From: Cydia pomonella
Taxonomy: Eukaryota > Arthropoda > Insecta > Lepidoptera > Tortricidae
NCBI RefSeq assembly: GCF_033807575.1
Contig: NC_084729.1
Span: forward strand, 3,906,001 to 3,970,000
DNA length: 64,000 bases
Direction: 5' to 3'
A model generated the notes under the pieces. It was given only the letters and a program-made list of their open reading frames with translations. It did no database searches and was not told where the DNA came from. The position numbers were made by a program, and so were the translations under genes. The first letter of the stretch is position 1, and the number at the start of each line of letters is the position of its first letter. Shown here piece by piece: positions 21,008 to 32,599 of the stretch.

Positions 21008-21340
21008 CTACGTTTGCTCGATACGGGATTTTGATATGGGGTAACTCGGTGCATATAAATAGAGTTTTTATCACACAGAAACAATGCATACGCAGTATCT
21101 GTGACGTACGACAACATATATCATATAAACCTTTATTCAAAGAGCTTCAATTTTTAACAATATCCAAACGTATTTAAAAAAGTGAGTGACGGGTAACACG
21201 TACTTGCCAAGAATAAAAACAAAATTATTTAAAAAGTTGCTATCCGATGGCCATCAGATTATTTAATGCTCTTCCGAATAGTTTCAATAACTTGCCGTTA
21301 AGCGAACTGAAAAGGAAACTAAGGAAAATCCAAAACCAAT
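21008..21340 (+). pseudogene. Decayed LINE reverse transcriptase C-terminus
   Basis: The plus frame from 21008 reads ARYGILIWGNSVHINRVFI, TQKQCIRSICDVRQHIS and YKPLFKELQFLTISKRI, then a stop. A second block from 21256 reads RLFNALPNSFNNLPLSELKR. These are the standard end of a LINE reverse transcriptase (Y-G-I-x-x-W-G, x-Q-K-x-x-I-R). Frameshifts and stops break it. It is a different, older element than 18350-20324. Confidence 0.7.
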
Positions 21341-21680
21341 AAATCATAAAAAAGCCATTTTATTAATCGTAAAATATATTTGTATTGTACTTACGTAAAT
21401 TGTTAACGTATCGCTTTTAACGTTACACTTTTACGTATAACAGTTTCAAAATATTCTTTGTCGTTTCAATACAAAGTGCTATTAGATACTGGAAACATAA
21501 TAAAATATCAGCTTCTTTAAACAAACTTTAATCATAGTCTTCAATCCTAACGATTTGAACTCAACGCTGACACTCCGATGGAAACTGACGCTGCATTAAT
21601 GTTGCAGCAACACTGCTGCCAAATGCATATGGCATACCGGGATTGCCTTATCTGTAGCTAGTTACAACGCAGCTAATAAA

Positions 21681-24600
21681 ATGTTCTACCTAGGTTATAT
21701 AACCTTGTATTTATTGCAAACTAAATTGAAGACCACAGCACAGATTCCAATAGCTAAGACACCAGAGCCAATAGATATGACAAACGACGATCTATGGCCA
21801 GAAGATACATTGTTTCCAAAAGATGGACCAGTCTTTATCCATGGATTACAAGAAACTAACCATCAAATAACAAGAAAAACATCCAATCAAAAAGATGAAG
21901 AAAGACATATCGAGCGAAGGTTTGGCCCGCTAATAGACATCCCTGGAGTCGAGCCTAAATCATATGTTGACTCATATTCTTTAGCATTAGGTCCACAAAA
22001 CCAAGATATCAGTGCGCTCAAATATAAAACAGATTTTCCACAAAAAAATGATATAGCTTATACGGCAACTCAAGAAATAGTAAAAAAAGCAAGACAAATA
22101 GATAATGCACAAACCACCATGACAGTAGGGGTTTACGCATTGTATTTAAATGAAACTCAAAACCATTCCAAAAGGCCTTCTCTTAGATTTTCAGACACTC
22201 AAACACATTCCACATTGCCTTTTATATATTCAGACACTCAAACGCGCTCCACTATGCCTTTTATATATTCAGACACTCAAACGCGCTCTACTATGCCTTT
22301 TAAATATTTAGACACTCAAACGCCTTTTATATATTCAGACAGTCAAACGCGCTCCACTATGCCTTTTATATATTCAAACACTCAAACGCCCTCCACTATG
22401 CCTTTTAAATATTCAGACACTCAAACGCGCTCCACAATGCCTTTTATATATTCAGACAGTGAAACGCGCTCCACTATGCCTTTTATATATTCAGACCCTC
22501 AAACGCGCTCCACTATGCCTTTTATATATTCCGACTCTCAAACGCGTTCCACTATGCCTTTTATATATTCAGACACTCGAACGAGCTCCACTATGCTTTT
22601 TGTATATTCAAACACTCTACCGCGGTCCACAATCCCTTTTATATATTCAGACACTCAAACGCGTTCCACGGTGCCCTTCACATCTCCAGATAAGACTATT
22701 ACAAAATCCAACGTTAATAAGAAAACATACTCTGTAACAGAAAGAAACATAATACGAAATATGCCAATCCAAAAAGGAAATGACCCTTTCATAAATGTAT
22801 ATAATTACATGCAAAACCATCACGTTACATCCCCTGACGGTAAAGATGCCAAAAGGCTGAAAAGACCGCTGAAATATAATTTAAAACCCAGACCATTAGA
22901 TGGCACACACCACTCTATAATAAATAAAGATCTCAAATACTTTGATTACGGAACATCAGAGACACCAGTCAAACGAATCCATGCCACTCAGAAAAGTAAA
23001 TCAGGGTTTATGAAAGATGAAATTGAGAGATTCTCTAGATCAACAAATAGACCAGGTTTGGATTCACACTTTGATGTTACGAAATCATTAAAATCACGCA
23101 TTGAAAGATTCAAGATACCTTTACAAAAATTAGCTTCTATAAAAGCCAACTTTTATAATGGTGAAGATAATCCTTTCAAGAAAGAAATAGAATTAGTAAA
23201 CAATGAAGGAAATATATTTAATGAACCATATACAACATCGTCAGATAAATTAAATGAAAATGAACGTTTCAAAAATGCGGTTTTGTTTAGATCTAACGTA
23301 GGTCACGATTCCTCAAAAATTGAAAGATTGGAAAATACCGATGTTACTCAAACAGAATGGTATCCATGGATTAAAACAGGAGCTGCTATACATAACCGAG
23401 CATCATATATGGCACATTTGCCTGAAATACAAACTACTGCTAGTCCAATATATCCATGGATACTAACAAAGATGTTTACAGTATCAACCACAGAAAGATA
23501 TCAAAAGCTTACTTCTAAGCCTACATTTATGTACGAATATAAAGAGTTAAACCCAGAAAAGGCTTTGAGAATGCGTCCAGAAACCGAGGAAAGGCTAAAT
23601 AGCGACAGACAAGAAACAACTCAAAAGATTCAGATTACTCCTAGAGTTGAACCAGATCTTGAATATTCTCAAACTACGGGTCTGCAGGAAGTGGAAAGTG
23701 AACCATTTTCAATGTTTTTGGCCAAATTAATGAAGATTTTGGCTTCTAAAACCTTAAAAGATCTGAAGGGGCTCATAAGCCCATTCGAACGCGCCATCAC
23801 AACGTAAGTTATTTTTAGGCAGACGATAAAGTTACTAACAAGTCAAATTAAATAATTTAACAAACGTAGACTAATAGACTGCCATAATAAGTGGAGCTGG
23901 AGAAGTCCAGCAGATTATTTCCGATATTCATAATAATTCTTAATTTCGCATTGTTTGATTCGCATTGTTGGTTCTCATGTATTGTATTTTGTGTGTAGGT
24001 AATAATTCTTTTTACCAATTTTTAAAATAAAGAAAAAGATTTCGCATTTCAAATTCCATTTGAACTATAATCTGTATACTTTTACCTATTATTGTAATGA
24101 GCAAAACCCAGTCACAATTTTAAGCCAAGAATCTGAATAAATTAAGTAACCATAGAGATTCAGATTCTGAAGATCGTATGAAATGGAACAAATAAATAAA
24201 TATTACACATATTATATATTTCAGATTGTTGGACAGCGGGAAGTTGATTAAGTTGGGAATGACGACCGGCTCATTCATTGCTCAGATGACAACATCGCTC
24301 ATCGCTCCAATGAAGGAGATTCAAAGTAAGTATGTCAATAGTATACTTCGCTGATTCTATATCTCTAGAAAAGAAAGTTCCAGCAAAAGACTGATGACTA
24401 GATTACGTGAGACAGTAGCAATGTAAATCTGTACAGATACAGATATTGGCAGGAGAATTGAGGTTTGAAGTCAACGGTTATAGACACTGCTACATAGTAG
24501 AGTACTATTAATCCATGTAGCTCGTATCGTATAAAAACTAGAAAAACGTCTTCAACAATTAGCTTCAAAAGACTTTCCCTATTAGATATATTAGTATTAT

Positions 24601-25986
24601 AAGACTAATAGCGACCCGCCCCAGCTTTGCATGGGTAATCCTCAATTTTGCACCTAAACCTTCGTCAAGAATCACTTTATTGATAGGTGAAAACTACATG
24701 AAAATCTGTTCAGTAGTTTTTGATGTAATAGTTAGCATACAGACAAATAAACGCGGCGTGGAATTTGTTTTATAATATGTAGTAATAATTGGCTTTTGCA
24801 GGACATATCTTCATAATGCAGATCTCGCTGGAGAACCGACAGCGCATGCTGGACGATACTTTCAACGCCATGTTGGATGAGTTGGATAACGTGTATGATG
24901 TGAGTGAGGAAGAGGCCATGCAGAGGATTCTACATGAGGCGATGGTGTACCCTAACACTAGCAAGACAGGGGAGCAAATCGTACAAGGTATACTTATGAG
25001 CTAGACGGAAACTCTTACATACAATATTTATTTGTTAGTTGCTATCTTCAAACTAACCGCATTTTATACAATTATAACGAAAATAATACATACTTAAAGA
25101 AATGAATATGATAAAAGTGATATAAAATGAAAATCATTAAATGATATATATAATGATGATAAAATAAATGAAATAACGTAAACTTTTAAACATTTCAGGT
25201 TTTTTAGAAGATGTTTTCTTGCATCCTATGAACAGAATCGCTGGAACGGCGCATGGAAACGTAGTTTTTGAAAATATTGCTAAAGTTGCTAATAAATATA
25301 ACACACCAATAGAACCTATAGCTAGGCGATACGAAAATCAATACCAAATTACTAAATATAATAAATTTCGGAATGGTAGAATAATTAACGACGAAAATAA
25401 GTTTATACACTCACATTCTACGAAAAATCAAGGTAGAAGAAAAAATAAACATAAAGAGAAAGAAGACACTAGTATAGGATCTCATTTTGATGATGAAGAA
25501 CACGAAGACGAAAGCTCTAGTAACGATAATACTGGAGTAGAAATTAAAATACAAATAAACAATAAAAAACATTCTAAACGTAATAAGAGAAGAATATTCA
25601 AGAAAAATACCGGAAATAACGCTTATACAAGAATAACCGATGAATATGATAGTGAGTTGTTTGCAACAGCAAATACTCAAATAATAAACCAAGGCCTAAC
25701 CAATGGAGATTTGAGGAAATACGCCAAACACCGAACCAAGGAACATCTTTCTGGTAGGAAATCAAATTCGGGAGAAATGGGAAAACCTAAAACAAAAGAC
25801 GAAGATAGACAAACTGTTAAAAGTAATGTCGATAGTAAAGGAACTAACGAAAGTAAAGTAACGCTACAATTTGATTGTGAACCTTTACCAGTTATTGTTT
25901 CAAAAAAATCAAATAGGCGTAAATATACTAGCGTAACGAAATCAGAAATGATTATGTATTGTAGTAACGCAAGAGATAATAATTAG
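21681..25986 (+). CDS. Four-exon gene for a ~1065-residue protein with 13-residue tandem repeats, function unknown
   Basis: Model: exons 21681-23803, 24225-24325, 24802-24987 and 25199-25986. Each junction has a GT donor (gtaagt, gtaagt, gtatac) and an AG acceptor after a pyrimidine-containing tract, and the frame is kept throughout (phases 2, 1, 1), giving 1066 codons with the stop. The first about 21 residues (MFYLGYITLYLLQTKLKTTAQ) could be a signal peptide, so secretion is possible. Residues about 171-340 are some 13 tandem copies of a 13-residue unit of the form SDTQTRSTMPFIY. The rest of exon 1 is polar and low in cysteine. Exons 2-3 and the start of exon 4 look globular and helical (MLDDTFNAMLDELDNVYDVSEEEA-like acidic stretch). 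The C-terminus alternates acidic (DDEEHEDE) and basic (KKHSKRNKRR) runs. I do not recognise the family. Codon usage and splice sites argue for a real gene; the 5' end may extend upstream. Confidence 0.75.
22185..22690 (+). repeat. 39-bp coding minisatellite in exon 1
   Basis: About 13 units of 39 bp, each carrying actcaaacgcgctccactat and gccttttatatattcagac with small changes. One unit near 22312-22335 lost four codons (TRSTM block) and still keeps the frame. Variation is mostly in-frame, as expected for a coding minisatellite. Confidence 0.9.
24605..24765 (+). repeat. Intronic dispersed repeat
   Basis: Lies in intron 2 of the 21681-25986 gene. It contains cgacccgccccagctttgca and tgaaaatctgttcagtagtt; the latter part recurs at 62170-62245. 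Probably the remains of a moth retroelement 3' end. Confidence 0.5.
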
Positions 25987-26165
25987 TATTATACTGTAGC
26001 TTATACAGGCTGTTTTATCCGAAAGGATAGTGAAAGAAAAGCAAAAATTATAAGAGATCCAGTTCTCAGGAATCACGAAGACGTTTTTAGGATAAGAAGA
26101 ACAAATATTAAAAACGAAACTCATATCTGGCTTGGGTAAAACCCGGAAAATTAAAAAAGAAATGA

Positions 26166-26471
26166 TAGTCTTCCTCGCGTCGTCCCGGCATTTCGCGACG
26201 GCTCATGGGGTCCATTGGCAAGTAATCCCAAGAATTGGCATAGTTTTTACGAAAGCGACTGCCATCTGACCTCCTGACCCAGAGGGTAAACTAGGCCTTA
26301 TTGGGATTATTTCGGTTTCCTCACGATGTTTTCCTTTACCGAAAAGCGACTGGTAAATATTAAATGATATTATGTCGTACATAAGTTCCGAAAAACTCAT
26401 TGGAGCCGGGGTTTAAATCCGCGACCTCCAGATTGCAAGTCGCACGCTCTTACCGCTAGGTCACTAGCGCT
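26166..26471 (-). mobile_element. tRNA-derived SINE (family 1) just downstream of the four-exon gene
   Basis: Same family as 2590-2917, with the B box (ggatttaaaccccgg) and A box on the minus strand. It lies 180 bp past the stop codon, so it may be part of the 3' UTR. An aataaag at about 26511-26517 follows it. Confidence 0.8.
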
Positions 26472-26479
26472 TCTAAAAT

Positions 26480-28100
26480 TAGAAATAAAATTAGAAAATA
26501 ATAATTGTAAAAATAAAGAAACAGATTGTGAGAGACAGTGCAAAACAAAAGTTGTTAACATTTAAGATAATTTTAAAATAAAACAAATGCCACAAATAAA
26601 GGTTAATTTAATTTAATTTACCATTAATTAGACATAAAACAGGATAGATCGTGAGTTTAAGATTACCGGCAAGTTCGGCCGGAATTCACCTTCCCATACA
26701 AACCGAGTTTCGTTCTCATTTTAAAACTACGTGTTGGATTGTAATGAAACGTTTCACATACAATGAGATGAGCTATATCACTAGATATATCACGTTTTAA
26801 AATGATAGCGTAACTACATTTGTATGAAGAACCGAGCTTGCTGGGGACTCTTAAACCTCCTTGAGCTCAATTGTTGTAATCATTCTATTGAAGAGTGTGA
26901 ACACAGCAACTTTGTCAGTAGAAAAAAGTGCGTAATTCAAATGATCTATCAGATGATCACCCTTCGCTCCTACTTTTTTTACATTTTCCGTTTTTTTCTA
27001 CTGACGGAAATGGCTAAACAGACTATAATCAAAGAGAGTTTGAAATAGAGGTGGATTTTCAAAGAAAACTTTGTAGCCACGTACATTTACTGTCATCTTA
27101 CGACAGATGATTAAAACTTTTAGAACGCCATTTGACTTTGATCCTTATTCTTTCACTAATATGTGTTAAATTTGTTAAATATTAAAAAGTGGCGCCATCT
27201 TACCGGGAAATGGCCAAAGGTTAAGGCGGCATCCACAGAAAAAATAATAATTAATAAATAGCTTAAGTAGGGACTGAATAAATTAACCGACTTGGTATTA
27301 CATGGTTTTCAACTTTTCACAACTTTTTACGGTAAAAGAACTTAGTTGCGCGACTTTGTTTTTGATGGCATCATAATGTACTGTTACAACATCAAGTTTA
27401 GTCATATTATAACATCTAATTAACAGTATTTACCCCCGGATGAAGCATTCAAATATTTATGTCACCAAGAACGGCAGAGGTGACTTTGACCAAAGTCAAA
27501 TTATGAACTGAGATGTTGACATTTTATATTCTATTTTTGGTATCTAATATCTTTACTGTTCGATTAATCGAAATAAATCGATTTTTTATTATTGTAGTTT
27601 TAGGGATCCCGTGCCCGGAGCGTGATAAATGGAACCTATTCAAATTACTTATTTTCATTAAGCTGGCATCGCTCATCAGGTTTCTTTCCCTTGATGTCCC
27701 GTAGCTGTAGTCTTGGGAGGACGCCCTGTATAATAGTCCGCAATGTAGCTAAAATACCATGCAGGTTTGCGCGCCATCTTAACAAGACCTTAAAGACCGT
27801 TCGTATTCAGACTGTACCAGCATTACTGCAGCAGTATTGCAGGGCCACATGACTGCCGACTGCATTGCTGCCTTAAAAATGCGGCCAGCAGTAATGTCGC
27901 GTTGCAATACTGCTGCAGTAATGTTGCTGACTATCATACCATACTGCCACAAACGTGAAATTTTAAAATAGTTGACATGTTTTTTAACTACATTTTACTT
28001 ATATATTCTTAAAACATTAAATTACGGTATGGCAAGCATCATTGTATAAGACTGTCCCATCATAGGAGGTATGCAGTTTTACAGCTCCTATAATGGGATT
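26480..28100. other. Intergenic, repeat debris
   Basis: No gene recognised. Pieces seen: a ggtgactttgaccaaagtca segment near 27479 that recurs at 34621; a CG-poor stretch 26640-26870 resembling dispersed moth DNA; and the inverted region described separately at 27815-27935. Confidence 0.4.
27815..27935. repeat. Hairpin-forming ctgcag-rich segment
   Basis: agcattactgcagcagtatt and aatactgctgcagtaatgtt flank a short spacer and are inverse of each other. A related gcattaatgttgcagcaaca lies at 21594, near the start of the four-exon gene. A small MITE is likely. Confidence 0.45.
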
Positions 28101-28107
28101 GGGCAAT

Positions 28108-28336
28108 AGTACATTACGATACAAGTGCGAAAAATAGGAAATTCGAAACGAGTGGCGATAAATTAAAACACGACCGAAGGGAGTGTTTTAAATCGACACG
28201 AGTTGCGAATTACCTATTCGCACATGTATCGTACAACGTTTTACAGTACATATGGCCCTTTAAATGTTCGACACAGTAACGTAATATGCTACTTCTCGCA
28301 CTAGTGCTATAAAGTAGCCCCATATGTACTGTAAAA
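28108..28336 (+). mobile_element. Double-hairpin MITE (family 6, copy 1)
   Basis: Starts agtacattacgatacaagtg and ends catatgtactgtaaa. It has two inverted-repeat units in a row: cgatacaagtgcgaa paired with ttcgcacatgtatcg, and tttacagtacatatgg paired with ccatatgtactgtaaa. Five more copies lie in the window. Confidence 0.8.
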
Positions 28337-28848
28337 TATATTTTACACCTCTGGAGTAACAACATAATGTGTTGTATACCTAATCTCATGGTAAATTCAA
28401 TTAACAAAATGTGAAGTAAATATATTATTATATTTTTAAATACGTACTCACCTCTCTTAGTTTTAGTTACTTATTTTACAAAATTTGTGGTTTTATGTCC
28501 CATTACCGGTTCCTGTTCCATTATAGTATAAAAAAATTATACATTTGCCACAGCTACAAGTGTAGGTACATACAGGGAGTTTACTAGGTCGTACTGAGCA
28601 ACTTTTACTATGGGACCAAGCCCGAAATCGCGAAAAATAAATTTAATCTCCCATAGAAAATGTCAAGATCACAGCCAAACTGTATGAAACAGCCAATTTT
28701 TTTTTTGAGTTCGGAGCTGGTCCCATAGGTTGTAAAAGTTGCTCAGTAAGGCCTATATTCACCCCGTAAATTATTGCAGGCTAAATAAAAACCCTGTACC
28801 TATAACAATATTTCTCATTTATGGACCTGTAACACAAAACATTGAAGG

Positions 28849-29375
28849 TACCTAGATGTAGATGTAGTGTAGGGACGCCCGGCCGGAAGCAGGCGGGCTG
28901 TCGATCGCGTGTTGCGTTCATTCAGCCCAATTCCCTGAAGTTGGAGCTGCAGGTTACTGTCCCGGCGGCATTCCCATACCAATCTCCTCAAATCTTCTTG
29001 TTTTCCTGCAGAACAGAAGGACATCTTTAAGTTCGACGTCCTTTAGTTCGTTTTCTATTAGTGAGTCTCTACCGAATGTATTATATCACAGTGCCGCGTA
29101 CATGATACATTCTGCTAGTAGATGGAAGCTAGTTTCCTCCTTACCACAGTGTGGACAGGAGGCGTCTTTATTTATTTTCATTACCTTGAGATGTCTGTTG
29201 AGAGTATTGTGACCAGTAATGATACCTCTCAGTATTCTCAGACTGCTCTTACCTAGTTTCAATAGATACCTGGTTCTTTAGTGATCAATGCCCTTGACCA
29301 TCATCTTAGACTGTCTGCAGCTAGTCTCTTCTTCCCATTCTCTCTGTGCTTCCATTTCTTTTACCTTTGAAGGTA
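28849..29375 (-). pseudogene. Jockey/R1-like LINE, C-terminal RNase H end
   Basis: On the minus strand, frames read WEEETSCRQSKMMVKGID, then LKLGKSSLRILRGIITGHNT, LNRHLKVMK, SCPHCGKEETSFHLLAECI and ENELKDVELKDVLLFC. The T-G-H-N.L..HL and C-P-x-C-G-x-x-E-T-x-x-H blocks are the usual C-terminus of Jockey-group LINEs with RNase H. At least two in-frame stops break it. The 3' end carries an acatctacatcta repeat. A shorter copy is at 15000-15215. Confidence 0.7.
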
Positions 29376-29992
29376 CCTAGGTCAAGATAAGTATTGTTAT
29401 GTAAGCTAGCAATCATTGCGGCCCAAAGAATCTGGAACTTACTGGTTTCCACGGGCAATAGTAATGAACTTTAAAAGGCCGTGACAATAGACCACTGCTT
29501 GGTTGACGTGGCACTCAAGGGCCCACCACTATCCCACACTTACTTTATATTGAGGGTATTTTTATCGTAAATATACCTACCTTACCTTCAGCATGTTTTT
29601 TTCGCTGTTGTTTTTCCGGAAAACACTAAGTGTTACAAGTCTTGTAAAAATTAAATATTTACCTAGTGATACGCGTAATTGTAGATTTATCGCGACAATT
29701 TACGTATTTGTATAGGTAAATTTTCTATTACAATTTTGTCACTTGTAAATTTTGTGATATGCCCAGTTGTATTATAACGGAGTGCCATCAATGACCAACA
29801 GAGAACCAGTAATCCGACACTTCAATCTTTATCCAAGAAAATAAGGGTAAGAAGCCGATTTCTCAATGTGGCAACATTGTCCAGTAACTGCACTGCAGTG
29901 TTGCCGTATTAGATTCCCAATGGGTCTCTGTCGATCACTGGTGCCATTAAGTGAAAGTACATATTTACCTCACTTGTAATTTATATTCACTA

Positions 29993-30338
29993 ACTTGAGC
30001 AGAAACGCCGGGGCGGCGGCCGACGCCCGAGAGCGTTTTAAAACTAATAAATATAGCTGTCTCGACACCAACTACGAATTCGTAGCTTTTGGTGTCGAGA
30101 CACTTGGTCCGTGGGGCAAAGGTGCGCTTGGGCTCCACAGGGAGCTTGGAAAGCGATTGAGGGAGTCAACAGGAGACCCTCGCGCAGGCAGCTTTCTCAC
30201 TCAAAGGCTTGCCATCGCGATACAGCGCGGGAATGCTGCCTGCGTGATGGGCACCCTGCCAAGAGGCCAAGGTTTGCTTAGGGTATTTTTATTTTTTCTG
30301 GGTAGGTTTAGTTTTAGTAGTTTCATTTTATTCATTTA
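29993..30338 (+). mobile_element. LINE 3' fragment inserted upstream of diapausin A
   Basis: The plus frame reads FGVETLGPWGKGA, then RLRESTGDPRAGSFLTQRL and AIQRGNAACVMGTLP, a C-terminus common in invertebrate LINE polyproteins. Its 5' side carries a foldback (30059-30101) of its own sequence. Comparison with the block around diapausin B, which lacks it (45180-45215), shows that it is an insertion. A second partial copy is at 42605-42720. Confidence 0.6.
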
Positions 30339-30394
30339 GTTGTAACTTGTCACTTGTACATTTTTGTGGGATAGGGCCCTGACCTATTACAGAA

Positions 30395-30440
30395 AAATAT
30401 TTACATTTCAGACTATAGTTAGTCTGAAATGTAAATATTT
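30395..30440. promoter_or_regulatory. Perfect 20-bp inverted repeat in the diapausin A promoter
   Basis: aaatatttacatttcagact at 30395-30414 and its exact inverse at 30421-30440 flank a 6-base loop. The kappaB-like site starts at the next base. Diapausin D has only one such arm (about 58211-58232). Confidence 0.6.
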
Positions 30441-30498
30441 GGAAAATTCCTGCAAAATTGTAATCGCGCCCGATCTTGTTTACAACCGCGTATATAAA
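30441..30498 (+). promoter_or_regulatory. Core promoter of diapausin A: kappaB-like site and TATA box
   Basis: GGAAAATTCC at 30441-30450 and TATATAAA at 30491-30498, then the conserved start-site block cttcacacaactgatc at 30518. The same layout is present in diapausins B, C and D. Confidence 0.65.
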
Positions 30499-30561
30499 GC
30501 CCAGAGCCAGTCGAGTCTTCACACAACTGATCTAAACTTCACGTTGAACCTTCTATCCAAG

Positions 30562-30750
30562 ATGGCTGCCCTCAAGACTCTGCTTATCCTCGTCGTGTTG
30601 GCGATTGTCATGGCAGCCGCCGTGGCAGACCATGTCCAACCTTGTGATCTAGTCTGCGACCGTCCATCAGATCAACAGAATGAATGCTGCCGTGCCCATG
30701 GCTATAGCGGTGGCAGCTGTAATGGAGGAAACACTATCGACTGCTACTAG
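30562..30750 (+). CDS. Diapausin-like peptide A
   Basis: A 62-residue precursor. The signal sequence (MAALKTLLILVVLAIVMAAAVA) is shared almost exactly with B, C and D. The mature peptide of about 40 residues starts DHVQPCDLVC and has six cysteines in the C...C, CC, C, C order of diapausin, with the ECCRAHGYS core. It differs from C and D in being acidic (D/E outnumber K/R), so its target surface is likely different. Single exon. The start codon follows a conserved leader (cttcacgttgaa). The 3' UTR of about 650 bp is homologous to that of B and ends near the aataaa at 31399. By family knowledge it is a secreted antifungal/regulatory peptide; the role in this species is inferred. Confidence 0.9.
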   Translation: MAALKTLLILVVLAIVMAAAVADHVQPCDLVCDRPSDQQNECCRAHGYSGGSCNGGNTIDCY

Positions 30751-31438
30751 GCGTTGGGTTGGACACATTCTTCTACATCATCTAGGCTCCATTCTGCAAT
30801 TTGAAAAGCTTTCTAGACGTTTACATCTTGGCTTGCGTTTTCATCAATCGAAGAGCATTCTTCAGGATTTGAAGCATTTACACTATTCGATTGCAAGATT
30901 GAAATAGCTTTCTACACTTCAACATCTATTTCAATTAGGCCTTCTTTTTACTCAATTGAAGAACTTGACGAGTACTTTTGAACTGTCGTCTGAAAACTAC
31001 TAACATAAAGGCCTGCAAGATCTTTGATGTCCTTATGTTCCTGTTCCATTGCTTCTCACCTTTAGATCAACTTAAATTGGATTTGGAGCTGGTTAATCTA
31101 CAAAAGTGTTTATCTGTAAATCTTTGTCAGTGAAAAAAGCTTTAATAATTCTATAGGATGCCTTCGCGCCTATTATCATATATTTACTACCACCGGTTTT
31201 ACTGATTTATCTGATTCTAACTGCGAGATCGTCGTTTCCTGGTGGGTTAACTATAAGTAAGTGTGTGTCCGTTTAATTCCTAACGCCATTAACTACTTAA
31301 GCTACTCTTATGTGACTTTGATTTTGCTTTCGATTTGGAATACTATTACTACTTGTGTTGTGTTGTCTTGCAATATACAAAAATGCATTTGAATAATCAA
31401 TAAATATTGTATATTTTGTTTTACTTCCTTTAATCATC

Positions 31439-31569
31439 TAGAGGTCAACGAGGGGGGTGGGGGTTTATGGTAGGCAAAGCGCATGTAAGTCCTTACCATC
31501 TTACCATCTGCACTGCTTACCATCAGTCGGGCCGTATGTTTGTTTGCCACAGACGTAGTATAAAAAAAT
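31439..31569 (+). mobile_element. Family 3 SINE-like insertion downstream of diapausin A
   Basis: Contains ggtcaacgagggggg, an aagcgcatgtaagtcct variant and a tataaaaaaatg end. The homologous block behind diapausin B joins catctacttacac directly (46217-46230), so this copy inserted after the duplication. Confidence 0.7.
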
Positions 31570-31699
31570 GTACTTACACTAAATTCAGATATTATTCAAA
31601 TTCAAAATTCAATTCGTTTATTTCAGGTTAACCCATAACATCACAAACAAACAAAAATTAAATTAACTTTTAAATTAAAAATATATACATACATAGTCT

Positions 31700-32168
31700 A
31701 TCTTATACCTTTAAACGAGCAATTCTTGTATATATATAAATATATATATATTTCTGTGATCTCGGAAACGGCTCTAACGATTTCGCTGAAATTTGGTATA
31801 TGGGGATTTTTGGGGGTATACAATCGATCTAGATTAGTCTTATGTTTGGGAAAACGCGTGTTTTCGAGTTTTCATGCGTTTTTCTTTCGACGCAGAATAT
31901 GGTCGCTAATTTCGTTTTGCCGGCCGCTGTCCGTCTGGTCCAGCGGGTTAAGACGCGGACTGCTAAACGAGTGTTACAGGTTTGAATCTCGCCCGGTGAC
32001 TAACTTTTGTTTTTTTTTATATGTTCAAGTTTATATATAATTTTTTAATTTATATTGTTTTAGACAAGTTTAATTTAGTAAAAAAATGTAGTTAAGATTA
32101 TCACCTGTAGACCACCTTATTACAATAAATAGTTATAACCGAGCAAAGCTCGGTCGCCCAGGTACTAG
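31700..32168 (+). mobile_element. Helitron-like non-autonomous element
   Basis: The 3' end is a small hairpin, cgagcaaagctcg, followed by gtcgcccaggta and CTAG, the CTRR terminus of Helitrons. The 5' side is tatcttatacctttaaacga with tatata runs. The interior includes ggtttgaatctcgcccgg, a tRNA-like B box. The block behind diapausin B (46345-46400) lacks this element, which gives an empty site. No Rep/helicase is encoded. Confidence 0.6.
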
Positions 32169-32218
32169 TATAATAATCATAATAATTTTAAAATACTAAT
32201 AATAAAATAATATTGGCA

Positions 32219-32556
32219 GCTGGGCAGGGCAGCTTGTGGCGAGCTGTTGGGGAGTAACGATCCCACGGACCAGAGTGCTCCCGAGAGTCTCAGGGTCTCC
32301 GTCTCCGGCGTGTCTTCGTCGGTCGGAGTGGACCCCCAGGACTCTCAGCTCTGGCTTGCCTTCATTGGCCGTCCAGAGAGGAATCGTTATATGGTTCAGA
32401 GGTGGAAGTGAAACATGCATAAGACGAGTTGGCACAGTGGCTGTTATCAGCCACTGGGTAGAAAGCGGCGTACACCTCTCGACAGCCATGAGTCCCTCAC
32501 ACCGGTGTTGCTGCTGGTCGTCTTTACGACGGCAGTTTCAGGGGCCCATCTAGTTA
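32219..32556 (-). repeat. Inverted copy of the 39868-40492 repeat
   Basis: On the minus strand: cagcaacaccggtgtgaggg, cacctctgaaccatataacg and agctgcc-type end blocks in the same order as 40200-40490. No conserved frame. Confidence 0.6.
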
Positions 32557-32599
32557 GCGGCGATCACCTGCGTCGATAACGTGTATTAACATTGTTTTG

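Noticed and set aside
22459..22737. 92-codon frame within exon 1 of the four-exon gene
   Set aside because: A shifted frame through the 39-bp repeats, open because the unit length is a multiple of three.
32196..32553. 97- and 105-codon open frames
   Set aside because: Located in the repeat shared with 39868-40492; the reading frame is not conserved between the copies.
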